17,500 nucleotides of DNA from Penaeus vannamei (lineage: Eukaryota > Arthropoda > Malacostraca > Decapoda > Penaeidae): NCBI RefSeq assembly GCF_042767895.1, contig NC_091555.1, positions 42,362,967 through 42,380,466 of the forward strand, in the 5' to 3' direction. Positions 9,908 to 17,500 of this stretch are shown here, in pieces. How positions within the stretch are numbered: position 1 is the stretch's first letter; every line of letters begins with the position of its first letter. The notes beneath the pieces are model-generated. The model made no database searches. It saw only the letters and a list, made by a program, of their open reading frames with translations, and was not told the DNA's origin. Position numbers and translations under genes: made by a program.

Positions 9908-11184
9908 GTACATACCGCTTCTTGGCATTTATTGATATTCATTTATTTTATTTACATAGTTCATAATGAACCATCAAAATACACAAATCTGACTATGCCG
10001 ACATGGATAAGATAAGATGATAAAGTGTGATAAAAGGTCGGAGCAAAGGCAGAATGAGAGAATTAAAGAAAAATGAAAGAATGTGTTTCATTTAGCTGTG
10101 ACTGAACTTCCTCACAGGACGTTATGTGGAAATAACTCTCTATATATGGGTCATTGAGTACGTGGGGGAGATTGGATCAATGAATCATGTACTGTGACTC
10201 GAGCATGTGGGAGGGATATCTCGTAATAAAAAAAAAATAATAATAAAAAAAATCTCGCATTGAGACTGTTAATGCGACCGTCTGTTATATAAAGAAGCGG
10301 AGCTCGAGGAAAGGGATACTAACCTAATTTCTTTTTTCAGTACAAGCATTTTCTCCCTCAGATTACTAATGTATCATGATATGCACATAATGACATAATC
10401 TTTACTCATGATACTGTAAATGTATTGTAAATAAAATAAAAATATGGATGTCGAAAACTGCTATTAGGTTAATTCCTTCTCATTATTTCTTTAAATTACG
10501 TTTAACATCATATAAACCAATGTTAGAAATCATATACCAACGATTACAGTGTCAATTAATCTATCTACATTGGCGGATATAAATACACATCATAAAATAT
10601 AATTAATTTGAGGAAAAGAGAAAAGGCTACAGATTGGTAGAAGGAGAAAGTGTCTGCAGGTCTAAAGTCTTTTTCCTCCTTGTAACACGTTAGAAATGTG
10701 TCTAATGATGCAAATGGATGAATAAAGAAATAGATGAAATATAAGTGATAACGTGTGATACACCGATGATAGCGATAATCAAAAGGAACAAACCTCTTCA
10801 CATATATATTCTTTGCAGTTTTCTGAAATTCAGGATGGAATAGATTGAGTATTAAAAATGTGTCAGGAAGTGATGCCTTAATGAATATGACTTCACTCTT
10901 ATCAACTGATATGCTGCGACATTACAGAATTTGACATCAAAGTTGAAGTGATGATTTCCTGGGTCATTTATATTTTATTTTATCAGCATTGTTTGGTGGA
11001 ATGCATTTTATATAAATACTGGTGTTCGCAAATCGGGAGAATTATATAGGACACTAGTTCAGCAATATTGCCAATTCAATAACTTACAAAGACAGCGCAT
11101 GCCTAGATATCACTGATTCTTCCCTTACACTAAGAAATACTGATCAATTGCTGTGACAATACTTACTGTTTTAGATTTCGACAT
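492..11184 (-). CDS. Moe: Moesin/ezrin/radixin (ERM) homologue, complete spliced coding sequence
   Basis: ERM proteins link cortical actin filaments to plasma-membrane phosphoinositides and receptor tails. Joining nine exons (11184-11167, 5858-5679, 5178-5074, 4579-4326, 4032-3886, 3072-2812, 2286-1929, 1466-1113, 656-492) gives 1842 nt, one uninterrupted frame and 613 residues, against about 577 in vertebrate moesin. Residues 7-~320 are the FERM domain (lobes F1, F2, F3), ~300-450 a charged coiled-coil, ~450-555 a Ser/Glu-rich linker, and 560-613 the F-actin-binding tail. Visible signatures are TTMDAELEF, FKFRAKFYPEDVSE, YCPPDAAVLLASYAVQ, LAQDLEMYGVNYF, KIGFPWSEIRNI, KYKTLR and NTKRRVDQFENL. 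Thr594 in KYKTLR corresponds to the activating phospho-threonine (T558 of human moesin). Basic residues RK and KK of the F3 lobe (HNRKF, PIDKKSP), which bind PIP2 in the family, are present. The NTKRRVDQFEN ending and the arthropod-like coiled-coil favour moesin over merlin. Exon boundaries were placed from splice motifs and homology, without transcript data. Confidence 0.93.
657..1112 (-). other. ERM intron 8 (456 bp)
   Basis: GT-AG intron with donor GTTAGT and acceptor CTTCCGCCAG. I searched it for a missing C-ERMAD exon because the encoded tail is shorter in conserved sequence than usual. No minus-strand stretch resembles the ERNERxxxxLK segment. Confidence 0.8.
1113..1466 (-). CDS. Moe: ERM coding exon 8: end of coiled-coil and acidic Ser-rich linker
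   Basis: Residues 442-559 (118 codons, phase 0). It starts with SEVEEARRKEEEATLALLAAST, which matches the insect moesin stretch before the linker. It then becomes low-complexity: a run of seven serines followed by DSEEE, the segment IQRPKTPVVEK, a second serine run RRTSSSSSET, and an acidic stretch ELLEIQEPKEDE. Serines followed by acidic residues look like casein kinase 2 sites (inference). The usual C-ERMAD start (ERNERLxxQLKALK-like in insects) is not recognisable; IRRMKLLE takes its place. The acceptor is CCCTCGCAG|TCC and the donor is GAG|GTTAGT. Confidence 0.88.
1467..1928 (-). other. ERM intron 7 (462 bp)
   Basis: GT-AG intron with a strong donor (GTAAGAAT) and a pyrimidine-rich acceptor. 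It is AT-rich, with short homopolymer runs of T (1579-1588 and 1815-1826). No other feature is seen. Confidence 0.8.
1929..2286 (-). CDS. Moe: ERM coding exon 7: central coiled-coil
   Basis: This exon completes Leu322 and encodes residues 323-441. The sequence is almost wholly Glu/Lys/Arg/Gln/Leu with heptad spacing: EERLLSMNKEME, IRRLETQLRELQ, AKDELEKKQTELQ and ISRIQDEVNVKDEETRRLQ. It matches the arthropod moesin alpha-helical domain, which folds back as an antiparallel coiled-coil in the closed form of the protein. The acceptor is CTTCAG|G and the donor is CAG|GTAAGAAT. Confidence 0.94.
2398..2665. repeat. Imperfect GAT/AAT trinucleotide array
   Basis: Mixed gataat, gatgat and aataat units on the plus strand, with a small self-complementary centre (aataataattattatta) near 2639-2660. 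Confidence 0.9.
2715..2790. repeat. CA-rich (CACG)n/(CACC)n tract
   Basis: Runs of cgcacg and cacccac units within intron 6. The pattern is compound and degenerate. Confidence 0.88.
2812..3072 (-). CDS. Moe: ERM coding exon 6: F3 lobe and start of the helical region
   Basis: Residues 236-321 with split codons at both ends. It reads LTPKIGFPWSEIRNITFHNR, KFIIKPIDKKSPDFVF, LALCMGNHDLFIRRRK and DTIEVQQMKIQAREEK, which is the end of the FERM domain running into the coiled-coil. The KK of PIDKKSP and RK of HNRKF correspond to the basic pairs that bind PIP2 in moesin. The acceptor is TCCCCCAG|A and the donor is GCT|GTGAGTTGG. Confidence 0.94.
3137..3475. repeat. Degenerate tandem repeat built on CCTAAATAG / TTTTCCTTTAATCAT
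   Basis: The motif GTTGCTGGnTTTCCTAAAG recurs near 3137, 3254, 3357 and 3421. Each time it is followed by TTTTAATAGTTTTCCTTTAA and a TTCCTAAAT block. Spacing varies (about 120, 103 and 64 bp) because an inner half-unit of about 50 bp is sometimes repeated. Confidence 0.85.
3884..3885 (-). other. GC splice donor of a GC-AG intron
   Basis: On the minus strand the junction reads ACAG|GCAAGT. Every base matches donor consensus except the C at intron position 2, which is the typical form of GC-AG introns. The intron runs 3885-3073 (813 bp) and ends TCCCCCAG. A GT four bases further on (GTATAC) would shift the frame and meet TGA at 2907-2905. Confidence 0.88.
3886..4032 (-). CDS. Moe: ERM coding exon 5: F2/F3 junction
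   Basis: Residues 187-234 with split codons at both ends: 1 base of Arg186 at the 5' end and 2 bases of Arg235 at the 3' end. It contains LAQDLEMYGVNYFDIKNKKG, the family-typical entry to the phosphotyrosine-binding-like F3 lobe, then LGIDALGINVFERGD. The acceptor is ATTCCAG|A. The donor is ACAG|GCAAGTAT, a GC donor otherwise matching consensus. The next acceptor restores the conserved GD-R-LTPKIGFPW, so GC-AG splicing is required for the ERM frame. Confidence 0.92.
4033..4325 (-). other. ERM intron 4 (293 bp)
   Basis: The shortest intron of the gene. The donor is GTCGGT and the acceptor is ATTCCAG. It is AT-rich and contains no other feature. Confidence 0.85.
4326..4579 (-). CDS. Moe: ERM coding exon 4: FERM F2 lobe
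   Basis: Residues 102-185 plus two bases of codon 186. This is the all-helical acyl-CoA-binding-protein-like F2 lobe: RMFYLQVKNAILSDE, YCPPDAAVLLASYAVQ, KYGDFN and LLPQRVLDQHKL, ending in KEHKGRI. The acceptor is GAACAG|CGG. The donor is AG|GTCGGT, weak at +3/+4, but it is the only GT that keeps the conserved junction GRI-R-DEAM in frame. A 168-bp tandem duplication starts 14 bp upstream of the acceptor. Confidence 0.94.
4580..5073 (-). other. ERM intron 3 (494 bp) with a 168-bp tandem duplication
   Basis: GT-AG intron. About two thirds of it is two head-to-tail copies of one segment, listed separately. The rest (4926-5073) is plain AT-rich sequence. Confidence 0.85.
4593..4925. repeat. Two-copy tandem duplication, ~168-bp unit
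   Basis: Copy 1 is 4593-4760 and copy 2 is 4761-4925. Shared blocks include gttagaacaaatgcctaata, acttcatacca.tgtttatta, cagaagatctgtaag and catacctgtatccattcaag. The copies differ mainly in the poly-T run (30 T at 4647-4676 against 12 T at 4831-4842) and in scattered substitutions. Confidence 0.95.
5074..5178 (-). CDS. Moe: ERM coding exon 3: end of F1 lobe and start of F2
   Basis: Residues 67-101 (35 codons, phase 0). The segment FKFRAKFYPEDVSE is almost invariant across ERM proteins and marks the F1/F2 boundary. The preceding part, VLQQVGKKHENPIQ, is one residue longer than human moesin at this point and diverges from it. The acceptor is CCGACAG|GTT and the donor is CTG|GTGAGAT, both good matches to consensus. 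Confidence 0.93.
5179..5678 (-). other. ERM intron 2 (500 bp)
   Basis: Donor GTTTGA and acceptor CTCCGACAG. No repeat or gene is recognised inside. The ORFs crossing it are extensions of the exon frames. Confidence 0.85.
5679..5858 (-). CDS. Moe: ERM coding exon 2: FERM F1 lobe
   Basis: Residues 7-66 (60 codons, phase 0 at both ends) form most of the ubiquitin-like F1 lobe: VSVRITTMDAELEF, the TTGKQLFDQVV helix, REIWYFGLQF and FTSWLVLTKK. The acceptor is CTCGACCAG|GTC. The donor is AAG|GTTTGA, whose +3 to +5 bases depart from the usual GTAAGT but whose position is fixed by the conserved reading KK|V. The minisatellite at about 5866-6375 begins immediately upstream, so the acceptor's polypyrimidine tract is part of repeat-like sequence. 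Confidence 0.93.
5866..6375. repeat. Minisatellite, about five copies of an ~80-120-bp G-rich unit
   Basis: The core gggaaggttgtgagggcgtt starts near 5881, 5961 (gattgttgtgag variant), 6058, 6161 and 6276. It is followed by gacttggggtgctttgcggt, then tgagtggttagaggacttgg and ttgaagaggga. A degenerate partial sixth copy trails after about 6350. Copies 1 and 3 are nearly identical; copies 4 and 5 are more diverged. The array starts within about 10 bp of the coding exon 2 acceptor. Confidence 0.93.
6536..6620. mobile_element. Possible fragment of an interspersed repeat
   Basis: This short GC-rich island inside an AT-rich intron holds a run of ten C (6550-6559), two gtgccccc blocks and the near-palindrome ccagaaatttctctgg. 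The abrupt change of composition suggests an inserted repeat fragment. I recognise no element family, terminal repeats or target duplication. Confidence 0.25.
6908..7470. repeat. Imperfect ATC/ATT array with compound flanks
   Basis: After a short aat/gat stretch (6908-6940), the plus strand carries about 400 bp of atcatt, atcatc and gtcacc units from 7015. A second patch follows at 7590-7640. ORFs rich in Ile/Met or Asp/Asn here are translations of this repeat. Confidence 0.88.
7482..7536. repeat. (TATC)7 followed by (GTAT)n microsatellite
   Basis: About seven units of tatc (7482-7509), a short tata bridge, then three to four gtat units (7522-7535). Confidence 0.92.
7730..7940. repeat. Degenerate 25-bp tandem repeat, eight copies
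   Basis: ATTCAAACGAAAA-like motifs start at 7730, 7756, 7785, 7810, 7835, 7859, 7884 and 7917. Spacings are 26, 29, 25, 25, 24, 25 and 33. The motif is followed by variable ACTTNTTTCG. The units differ by several substitutions each, so the array is old. Confidence 0.85.
8356..8421. promoter_or_regulatory. Possible cis-regulatory cluster: CRE, CCAAT and GATA motifs
   Basis: A full palindromic CRE (TGACGTCA, 8356-8363) is followed six bases later by CCAAT (8369-8373). Then come GATAAG near 8392, TATC near 8405, GATAAG near 8411 and GATAG near 8416. The segment is locally more GC-rich than its surroundings. Such motifs occur by chance and no start site is recognisable, so this is a candidate only. 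Confidence 0.25.
9828..9904. repeat. (CA)n microsatellite, ~38 units
   Basis: An uninterrupted run of alternating C and A on the plus strand in the large intron. The Thr/His repeat ORF over it is an artefact. Confidence 0.98.
11167..11184 (-). CDS. Moe: ERM coding exon 1 (MSKSKT, six codons)
   Basis: The start codon lies at 11184-11182 in the context CCAAAATGTCG, with A at -3 as expected for an arthropod start. Six codons (MSKSKT) are followed by a strong donor, ACA|GTAAGTATT, at 11166. Splicing to the next exon in phase 0 gives MSKSKTVSVRITTM, which aligns with MPKTISVRVTTM of vertebrate moesin. No nearer in-frame start joins to the FERM exon. The exon also carries 34 nt of 5'UTR (11185-11218). 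Because only six residues precede the splice, other first exons could easily replace this N-terminus, as is known for Drosophila Moe; I see no direct evidence of this here. Confidence 0.85.
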
Positions 11185-11218
11185 TTTGGCGTTGGAGTGA
11201 GGACGGCTGGGAGAGAAC
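11185..11218 (-). other. Moe: 5'UTR part of the ERM start-codon exon
   Basis: Thirty-four bases of untranslated leader lie between a strong acceptor (CTGTTTTCCACAG|GTTC, ending at 11219) and the ATG at 11184. The pyrimidine-rich acceptor directly upstream implies that the leader is spliced, so the transcription start is further upstream. The real first exon is not identified. An unspliced leader starting in this region cannot be excluded. Confidence 0.6.
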
Positions 11219-14200
11219 CTGTGGAAAACAGATGTCATTAATACTCAGTGGAAAGAAATATATTTGCACTCCGGAGAAAGATGTGTTATTAGCATAAAGA
11301 ACTGTAGGGAAATAGGCGGGTTATTAACACAGTTGATAAAGGGGTGTTATTTGCACGGAGGATAGTTAACAAGAGATTCGAATTATTGAAGATTAGCATT
11401 ATAGATTAGTTTCAATTGCTTAACTTTAGAATCTAGAAATAGTGCAAACATTTTAAAGGGTAAGATACGGGTAAAAGGAGAAACCACTAAACATACGAAA
11501 TATCTAGCACAAGGCTTCCATGTAGTTTAGAAATGTGTATGGAATTTGAGGTACTTAAATTACCCTTTTGTAGCCTTATGTATATGTTCGTAGATCATGT
11601 AACTAATTGAGGAATTCCACACATGTTCTCCAGCTTTCATTAATTCCCCCCTTTCAGTTACAGTGATATATACACGGATCCATTTTTGAAACCGTCAAAT
11701 TTACATAAAACGAATTAGATATGATGTAGATATTTGGTAAAGGAGAAAAAAGCAAGAACAAGAAAAAAATTAAATTAATAAAACCCTATCTCGAATCAAG
11801 AAATAAATCCGAAAAAGTGTAAAACTCAGAAACTAAAGTTTAGGATTTTTAAAAATGTTTTAACAAAGTAAATTCAATCGTAAACTTTTGACTAATGATT
11901 TAGCACGGAATATATGTATCGTAAATCCGCAAATTTGCAGGAAGAAAGACCGAGCTTATGTTGTCTTAGATTTATGAATGATTTTTAAGAAATATAAACT
12001 ATTTGCGTGTATATATAAACGTTGATTTATATACTCACTAACAACGATACAATGGAGGGATGGACGCTTGTTGAGGTCGATACCACTAGACACTAAGAAT
12101 GACATAGATATTACCGATAATGTGTGAGATTACAAGACTGGCATGCAGGCAATATGAATCATAATAATAACTGTAAAAAAATTTGTGAAATGATGCAGAT
12201 AAGTATGATTCATGAATGACCCAAGTTTATGACATAGTTTGTGGATATCGCAATATTTGTCATATTTTGGAACAGAGTGAAACCGCAATAGTAAATAAAA
12301 CCGGGTAAGAAGTTACTAGACATTGATTTTTTAAAAATTTATTGAAATAAAAACCGTTTGTTGCACTCGGCCTTCGCGTACTAACCTAAAAAAATGTATA
12401 AAAAGCCTGCTCTGTATATAGGGTGTATTTTTCTGTCCACATTCACTGCTTTCACTTGCATGTCTGTGACTTTACTTACCAAACATGTCTAGGTGGAAAG
12501 CATACTTTTAACCTATCAGATGTGTATCATTATACTTTTTTCTTTCCGCAGATGCACTTCAAAGATTGCAGATGATTGGGTGAATGCAACATACCCCAAA
12601 AACATCGATAAATTTCAAATATTCATTATCACCAATATACCATAAGCTATGGCGGACATGGTTATGTTCTCTATGATTTTATCATTATAAATGGTTCAGA
12701 AGTACTTTCTCACTAAGAAATCTATTTCTAGCCCTGCCTACCTCAAGTTTTTACCATTTTCATTAAAAGATGTTATTGCTAATGATATCATTGACAACAT
12801 TATAATCATAAAATCAATAATATTAATGATTATCGATATTAACAGCACTGAAAAACAAACAGGGCTTACTAATTGACTCGTAGGTGGCTGAGCACTTGGA
12901 AAACCATCTATTTGCAACGAAATTACAACAGAAAAAATAATAAAATTTAAGATGCATAATAATAAAAAATCAATAATGATAACATTAAAAATTAAAATAC
13001 AGTAGGCAGTCCATGCATCCGTGGCTAATGGAGGTACCGGTTTAACAACAAGGGTAAGTAAATTCGACGTTTTACTAAATGAAATTAGAAGAAAATGCAC
13101 TAATTCCATTGATACCATAGAAAGAAAAATCTGCCGAATTACTTTCCAGTTTTGTGATAATCAGAGCATTAAGAAAAACTTTTTGGTGAAAAGCGAAGGG
13201 GAATATTTTTAGGACATTTCTAGCCATTTTTAGGACAAGGCCACAGCATTTTTTTCTTGAATAGCGAGCAAGTCTGGTGATAATGAAATGTCAGAGGGAG
13301 GGAAAAAAAAGAATGAAGAAGAAAAAAAAGGAAGTAATCCCATGCACCAAAATAAGACGTTTACCTCCTACCTTCCGAAGATAAGAAGTAAAGGAATGTA
13401 TCAGTTCCAGCCCCACCTAGAGGAAGTGCAGTTCTGTCTTACTACAAGTCTTCGAGGATGAAAACAAAGAATTCTTTCAACCAGAACTTATTATTTTGAG
13501 TATCAATTTAAAATATTCACGATACACAACGTGACGTGCCGCATGAGAGTAAGGCATTTCCGCCAAATATATTTTATTTCTGTTTTGGGGACGGGATAAA
13601 CGATACCATACACAATTAATCATAGACCAATTGATTTTTTATTTATTTTTTTGCTTTTCTTTCGCGGACGTCACAATACCGGCGGGAAATTTGAAAAAAA
13701 TCTGAATTTTCTTTAATTTTTTATTTTTTCTTTAAATAAATGTCGGCGGGTCCACTATTCAAGAAAAAATGCTGACCTAATAGTTATTAAAAACATAATC
13801 GTTTTAAAGAAAGAATGTCACGAGACTGACAGTGCTCAGAAATACAATTTGATAAGAATAAACTGATAACTACACCTAAAAAATAAAGGACACAGTGGAT
13901 CTTACCTGTCTCATTACCGGTGAAATACATAGACAGTAAGGAAAACCCTGTTAGTCGATTTTCATTTCATGTATTTTGTTAAGAATTTCCATCAGGTTAG
14001 CACAGTGCATTTTATTGTAATCTAATCAATGCTGAGTCTGTGGCCTTGCCCTTTTTAAGACCAAATATAAAGTGTTTTATAAAAGCCCTTCATATTCGCA
14101 GATAAGTTTACCTTATCGATTGCTCTTAAGAAAAGTTAATTATACGTAGCCTAAATCAAAGGTTAGGAAAGTTCCGCCGTATCACATGAATGCAGTAATT

Positions 14201-14520
14201 TAAGGATTTCACAGAATAGTAAAAGTACAGTTGATTTTGCACTTTCTCCAGATACAGTTTGATGACACGTAATCACTCGTTATGTAAGGCGAAGCTAATC
14301 AGAGGCCACAGTCAGGGAGAATGATCATCTAATGTAAGAAGTTGAACGGACTGTTTTTTGAAACGGAAAGTTGTTTCCATTTTCTTTTTTTCTTCTCTTT
14401 TCTAATGATGTTTATTACGATAAGTGGCATGTTAAGAAATAAAGATGAAGTCAGTCATACTTGCAGATATAGTAATGGTGATGATAATACAGCAATTTCC
14501 CTCAACATTCTCCACGCACG
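11219..14520. other. Upstream or 5' intronic sequence without a recognised gene
   Basis: AT-rich DNA upstream of the ERM start-codon exon. It probably includes an intron in the 5'UTR. A strong minus-strand donor-like sequence, ACAG|GTAAGAT, lies at 13906/13905 and could end a noncoding first exon, but no promoter or acceptor confirms it. ORFs at 12691-13212 on both strands are short and match nothing I know. Confidence 0.5.
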
Positions 14521-14522
14521 CT

Positions 14523-14690
<168 letters not shown>

Positions 14691-14842
14691 GAAATTTATA
14701 ATCTGTTTATTTAATGAAAGTTTTCTGCCGCGTCAACATCAAAGGTCATTAGCGGGGTATTCAAAATATAGGCCGTTCGCAGACTGACACAAATCCAGCC
14801 TTTCATTTTTTTTCAGCACGTCTCTCACACTTAGGATGTGGA

Positions 14843-14895
14843 TAGAAGAAGGGGATGAAAAAGAGAAAGAAAAAGAAAGGGGGAGAAGCAAAGAC
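14843..14895. repeat. Polypurine tract
   Basis: About 50 bp almost entirely of A and G on the plus strand (gaagaagg, gaaaaagagaaag, gggggagaag). Its mirror-like composition makes it a candidate for triplex (H-DNA) formation, but this is only an inference. Confidence 0.7.
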
Positions 14896-15013
14896 CATGC
14901 AAAATTAGGTGGGGCGAGGGCTGAGGTCCAAGGTAGGAGTGATTCCCTACTTCATGCTTGTCTCCATGTGTGTAGATATGGTTTGCTGTGTCTTTCTGTC
15001 TCTTTTTCATCAG

Positions 15014-16670
15014 TTATTATTATTACTATTATTATTATTGTTATCACCATTACCATCATTATTATATCTTCATTACTATTATTATTGTTATGACCATTAC
15101 CATCATTATTATATCTTCATTACTATTATTATTGTTATTATGATAATCATTATTATTGTCATAGTTATGATTATTGTCTCTCCCTCTCTTTATTATCACT
15201 TCCATTGTTATCATGATCATTATTACTATTATTATTATTATTGTCATTCTTATATTTATTAATTTTACTACCATTATCATCATTACTGCAATCATTATCA
15301 TTATTACTGCAATCATTATCATTATGAATATGATCATTATTATCATCATTACTACTATTCTTATTAAGAATTATCATTATCTTTATTTTTTTAGCATTAT
15401 CACTATTTACCATTATCATCATGGTTATCATTATAGTTACGGTTATCATTATTATCATCACCATTAGTATTACCATTTCTATTATCATTACAATTATTAA
15501 TGTTACTATTATCAATGCTAATATTGCTATCATCAACTTTACTATTTGTATTCTTATCATTATCATTGTTATGATCATCATCATTGTTACTATTATCTTT
15601 CTTATATCAATGATTATCATCATAATCGATATTTTCATTATAATTATTACTATCATCATCATCGTTGTTATTGTTATTATCAATATGATTATAATTACTA
15701 TTTTTAGTGTTATTACCATTATTCTTTACTATTGGTGTAATTATTATCACCATTCTTATTATCATTATTGCTATTATTATCATTATTCTGATCATCAGCA
15801 GCATTATTATTACTATCATCATAATCATTATCATTATTAGCATTACTAATAACGATTGGCATTATCTTTATTAATATCAGTATTATCATCATTATGATAA
15901 TTATTGTCATCATTATCATTTCATTATTTTTATTACCATTATCATTATTATCAACATCATTATAGTCAAGGTGATGATGATAATGATAACGACAATGATC
16001 ATAACGATAAGAAATATGATAAAGATAATAGTTATGACAAAATTATGAGATAATAATAATAGTGATGATAACAATGATAACTGAATATAATAATATGAGT
16101 GCTAATAGTAAAGATAATGATAATAACTATAATGATAATAATAATGATAATAACAGTGTTGATAACAATGATAATGTTAATAATAATAACAATGATAATA
16201 ACAGCAATAATAAAAAAATAATGACTATAATAATAATAACAATGATAATAACAGTAATAATAACAATTATCGTTATTATAACAGTTATGATGATGATGAT
16301 GATGAGCATAATAATACTGATAAAAGTAATGGTTATAATAATATTAATAATGAGGATAATAATAACAGTAATGATCATGATAATATTGATAATAAAAATA
16401 ATAGTGACAACAATAATGATGATAATGATCGTAAAAGTTAACAATAATGATCGTAAAAGCTAACAATAATGATGATAATTTAGATGATAATGCTTATCAT
16501 AATAGTGATAACGATAATAATAATGATAATGATGATGATAATAATAGCGATAATAACAATGATAATAATAATAATTATAACAATGATAATAATTACTATA
16601 ACAATAACAATTACTATAGTAATAATAGTAATAACTATAATAATGATAACTGATAATAAGAAGGAAAGAA
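15014..16670. repeat. ~1.7-kb compound ATT/ATC array with an orientation switch
   Basis: From 15014 to about 15965 the plus strand is made of ATT, ATC and related units (tatcatt, attatta). From about 15968 to 16670 it is made of the complementary AAT, GAT and AAC units (gataat, aataat). The two arms could pair imperfectly over several hundred bases. The first arm contains an inner ~48-bp tandem repeat (blocks with ccattaccatcattattata near 15048 and 15095) and a repeated tactgcaatcattatcatta near 15285-15320. Confidence 0.93.
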
Positions 16671-16990
16671 CAATAATGATATTGCGAATGATTATGTTAT
16701 CAAAAGTTATATGAAAATGTTATGCTAATGCTGGGCTAATCAAAATAATGATAAAAATTATAACTTCAATGCCCATAATGATATTAACTATAATAACAGT
16801 AACAACAATAGTCATCGTAATAACAAGTGTTTCTATGATGATATGGCAACGATTATAGTTATTATTATTACCATATTTCTTATATGCTTAATATTATTAG
16901 CAGCAATGATAATAATGGTGATAACTATAAAAATCATAATAGCAATCTTAATAATGTTTGCATTGATGATCTAGTATCGATAATGGTTAT
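16671..16990. repeat. Diverged continuation of the AAT/GAT array
   Basis: Mixed, decayed aat/gat units interrupted by unique sequence, including a brief return to the ATT orientation near 16855-16880. No gene is visible. Confidence 0.6.
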
Positions 16991-17500
16991 TTTTTATTGC
17001 CATCACTCTAATATGCTTATTTTCCGTTCACTTGAGTACAGAACTACTGATTCATATATAAGACTAACGGATATCTCTCGCCTGAAGTAAATTGACCGGA
17101 CTTTTGCCGACCTAGCAATTCCACACCCAAATTACTGTATCACTTACCTTACACACTTTTCGAAATACTATTCTGTAACAATTCCACGAAGGCGGAGACA
17201 CTCTTATTCTTTCCTACTGAAGACCTGGTGGTGAATTTTTCAATTTTCTATTATCAAGTTAGAACTTCCATAACGATACACCAGAGCCTCGAGCTATAAC
17301 GAAGCTGGTAGGTTAGCCGTATGACTTGACAAAGCCCCTGGGGTAGAGGCTGATAAGATCCAGTGATAACATGATAAACAGTTACAGGTTAGACGAAACA
17401 ACTGATGTTTTATGAATTGTTTTAGGGTTTATCAATTAACAGGAGGAATGATGTTGGGTTTGAAATGTATTTGTATTTAAAATATATCCTGTGCTTGAGA
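16991..17500. other. Unique sequence at the window end; possible noncoding exon
   Basis: Non-repetitive, moderately AT-rich DNA. A strong minus-strand donor-like site, AAG|GTAAGTG, lies at 17148/17147. The sequence upstream of it on that strand is more balanced in composition than the arrays below. It could be the first exon of the ERM transcript or of another gene, but no promoter motif supports the assignment. Confidence 0.3.

Larger units (their letters stand above)
5859..11166 (-). other. ERM intron 1 of the coding region (5308 bp)
   Basis: This large intron separates the six-codon start exon from the FERM exons. It contains the minisatellite at 5866-6375, a possible mobile-element remnant at 6536-6620, an ATC/ATT array at 6908-7470, a 25-bp degenerate repeat at 7730-7940, a possible regulatory cluster at 8356-8421 and a (CA)n tract at 9828-9904. 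Stretches 8430-9827 and 9905-11160 are AT-rich, and I see no gene in them. First-intron size and position fit a place for enhancers or alternative promoters, but that is inference. Confidence 0.75.

Noticed and set aside
492..11184. Merlin (NF2) as the identity of the FERM gene
   Set aside because: The C-terminus keeps the ERM actin-binding end and KYKTLR threonine, and the N-terminus begins as moesin does. The merlin ending and its longer N-terminal extension are absent.
12390..12450. TATAAAAAG at 12397 as a plus-strand promoter
   Set aside because: No initiator at about +30, no downstream ORF or exon, and TATA-like strings are common in such AT-rich DNA.
12530..12575. Plus-strand acceptor-like TTTTTTCTTTCCGCAG followed by ATG
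   Set aside because: The reading frame after the ATG stops within eight codons and no exon can be built. Pyrimidine tracts ending in CAG are frequent here.
12738..13212. ORFs on both strands near 12.7-13.2 kb as possible genes
   Set aside because: Hydrophobic Ile-rich composition follows from AT-rich DNA. No recognisable domain or start context is present and the strands conflict.
13225..14052. Inverted CAAGGCCACAG at 13234 and 14050 as possible transposon terminal repeats
   Set aside because: Only about 11 bp match, no target-site duplication is visible and the interior has no transposase. A match of this length over 800 bp is plausible by chance.
15062..16714. Many ORFs of 66-182 codons of Ile/Thr/Met or Asn/Asp repeats
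   Set aside because: They overlap on both strands and follow the trinucleotide array exactly. Stop codons are simply rare in these repeats.

Overview
The window is animal nuclear DNA, most likely from a crustacean. The grounds are an arthropod-type single ERM gene, GC-rich exons set in AT-rich introns, and an extreme load of simple repeats ((AT)n, (CA)n, (TG)n and very long ATT/ATC arrays) of the kind known from penaeid shrimp genomes. The species assignment is inference; nothing in the window proves it.

One gene can be supported: a moesin/ezrin/radixin (ERM) homologue on the minus strand. Its complete coding sequence can be assembled from nine coding exons between 11184 (ATG) and 492 (TAA). 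The splice phases agree throughout, giving 1842 nt or 613 residues. In gene order the coding exons are 11184-11167, 5858-5679, 5178-5074, 4579-4326, 4032-3886, 3072-2812, 2286-1929, 1466-1113 and 656-492. The protein has an N-terminal FERM domain, a long alpha-helical coiled-coil, an unusually Ser/Glu-rich linker, and a C-terminal actin-binding tail with the regulatory KYKTLR threonine (residue 594). One intron uses a GC-AG splice pair. The 5'UTR is itself interrupted: the ATG exon begins at a splice acceptor at 11218, so at least one noncoding first exon lies upstream, above 11218 or outside the window.

Layout: 1-491 is 3'UTR/downstream sequence with an (AT)n array. 492-5858 holds the body of the gene, with introns of 293-813 bp, several of which carry tandem duplications or minisatellites. 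5859-11166 is a 5.3-kb intron after the six-codon first coding exon; it holds a minisatellite, a degenerate 25-bp repeat, an ATC/ATT array, a (CA)n tract and a possible regulatory cluster. 11219-17500 is upstream or 5' intronic sequence without a recognisable gene. It is dominated by a (TG)n tract and a ~1.7-kb ATT/ATC array whose strand orientation flips near 15965.

No prokaryotic operon, CRISPR array, phage or novel multi-gene system is visible. The long ORFs rich in Ile/Met, Asn/Asp, Val/Cys or Tyr/Ile are translations of microsatellites, not genes. The points most worth a second look are the GC-AG intron with its frame-breaking GT competitor, the divergent linker and tail, the repeats touching splice sites, and the orientation switch in the large array.
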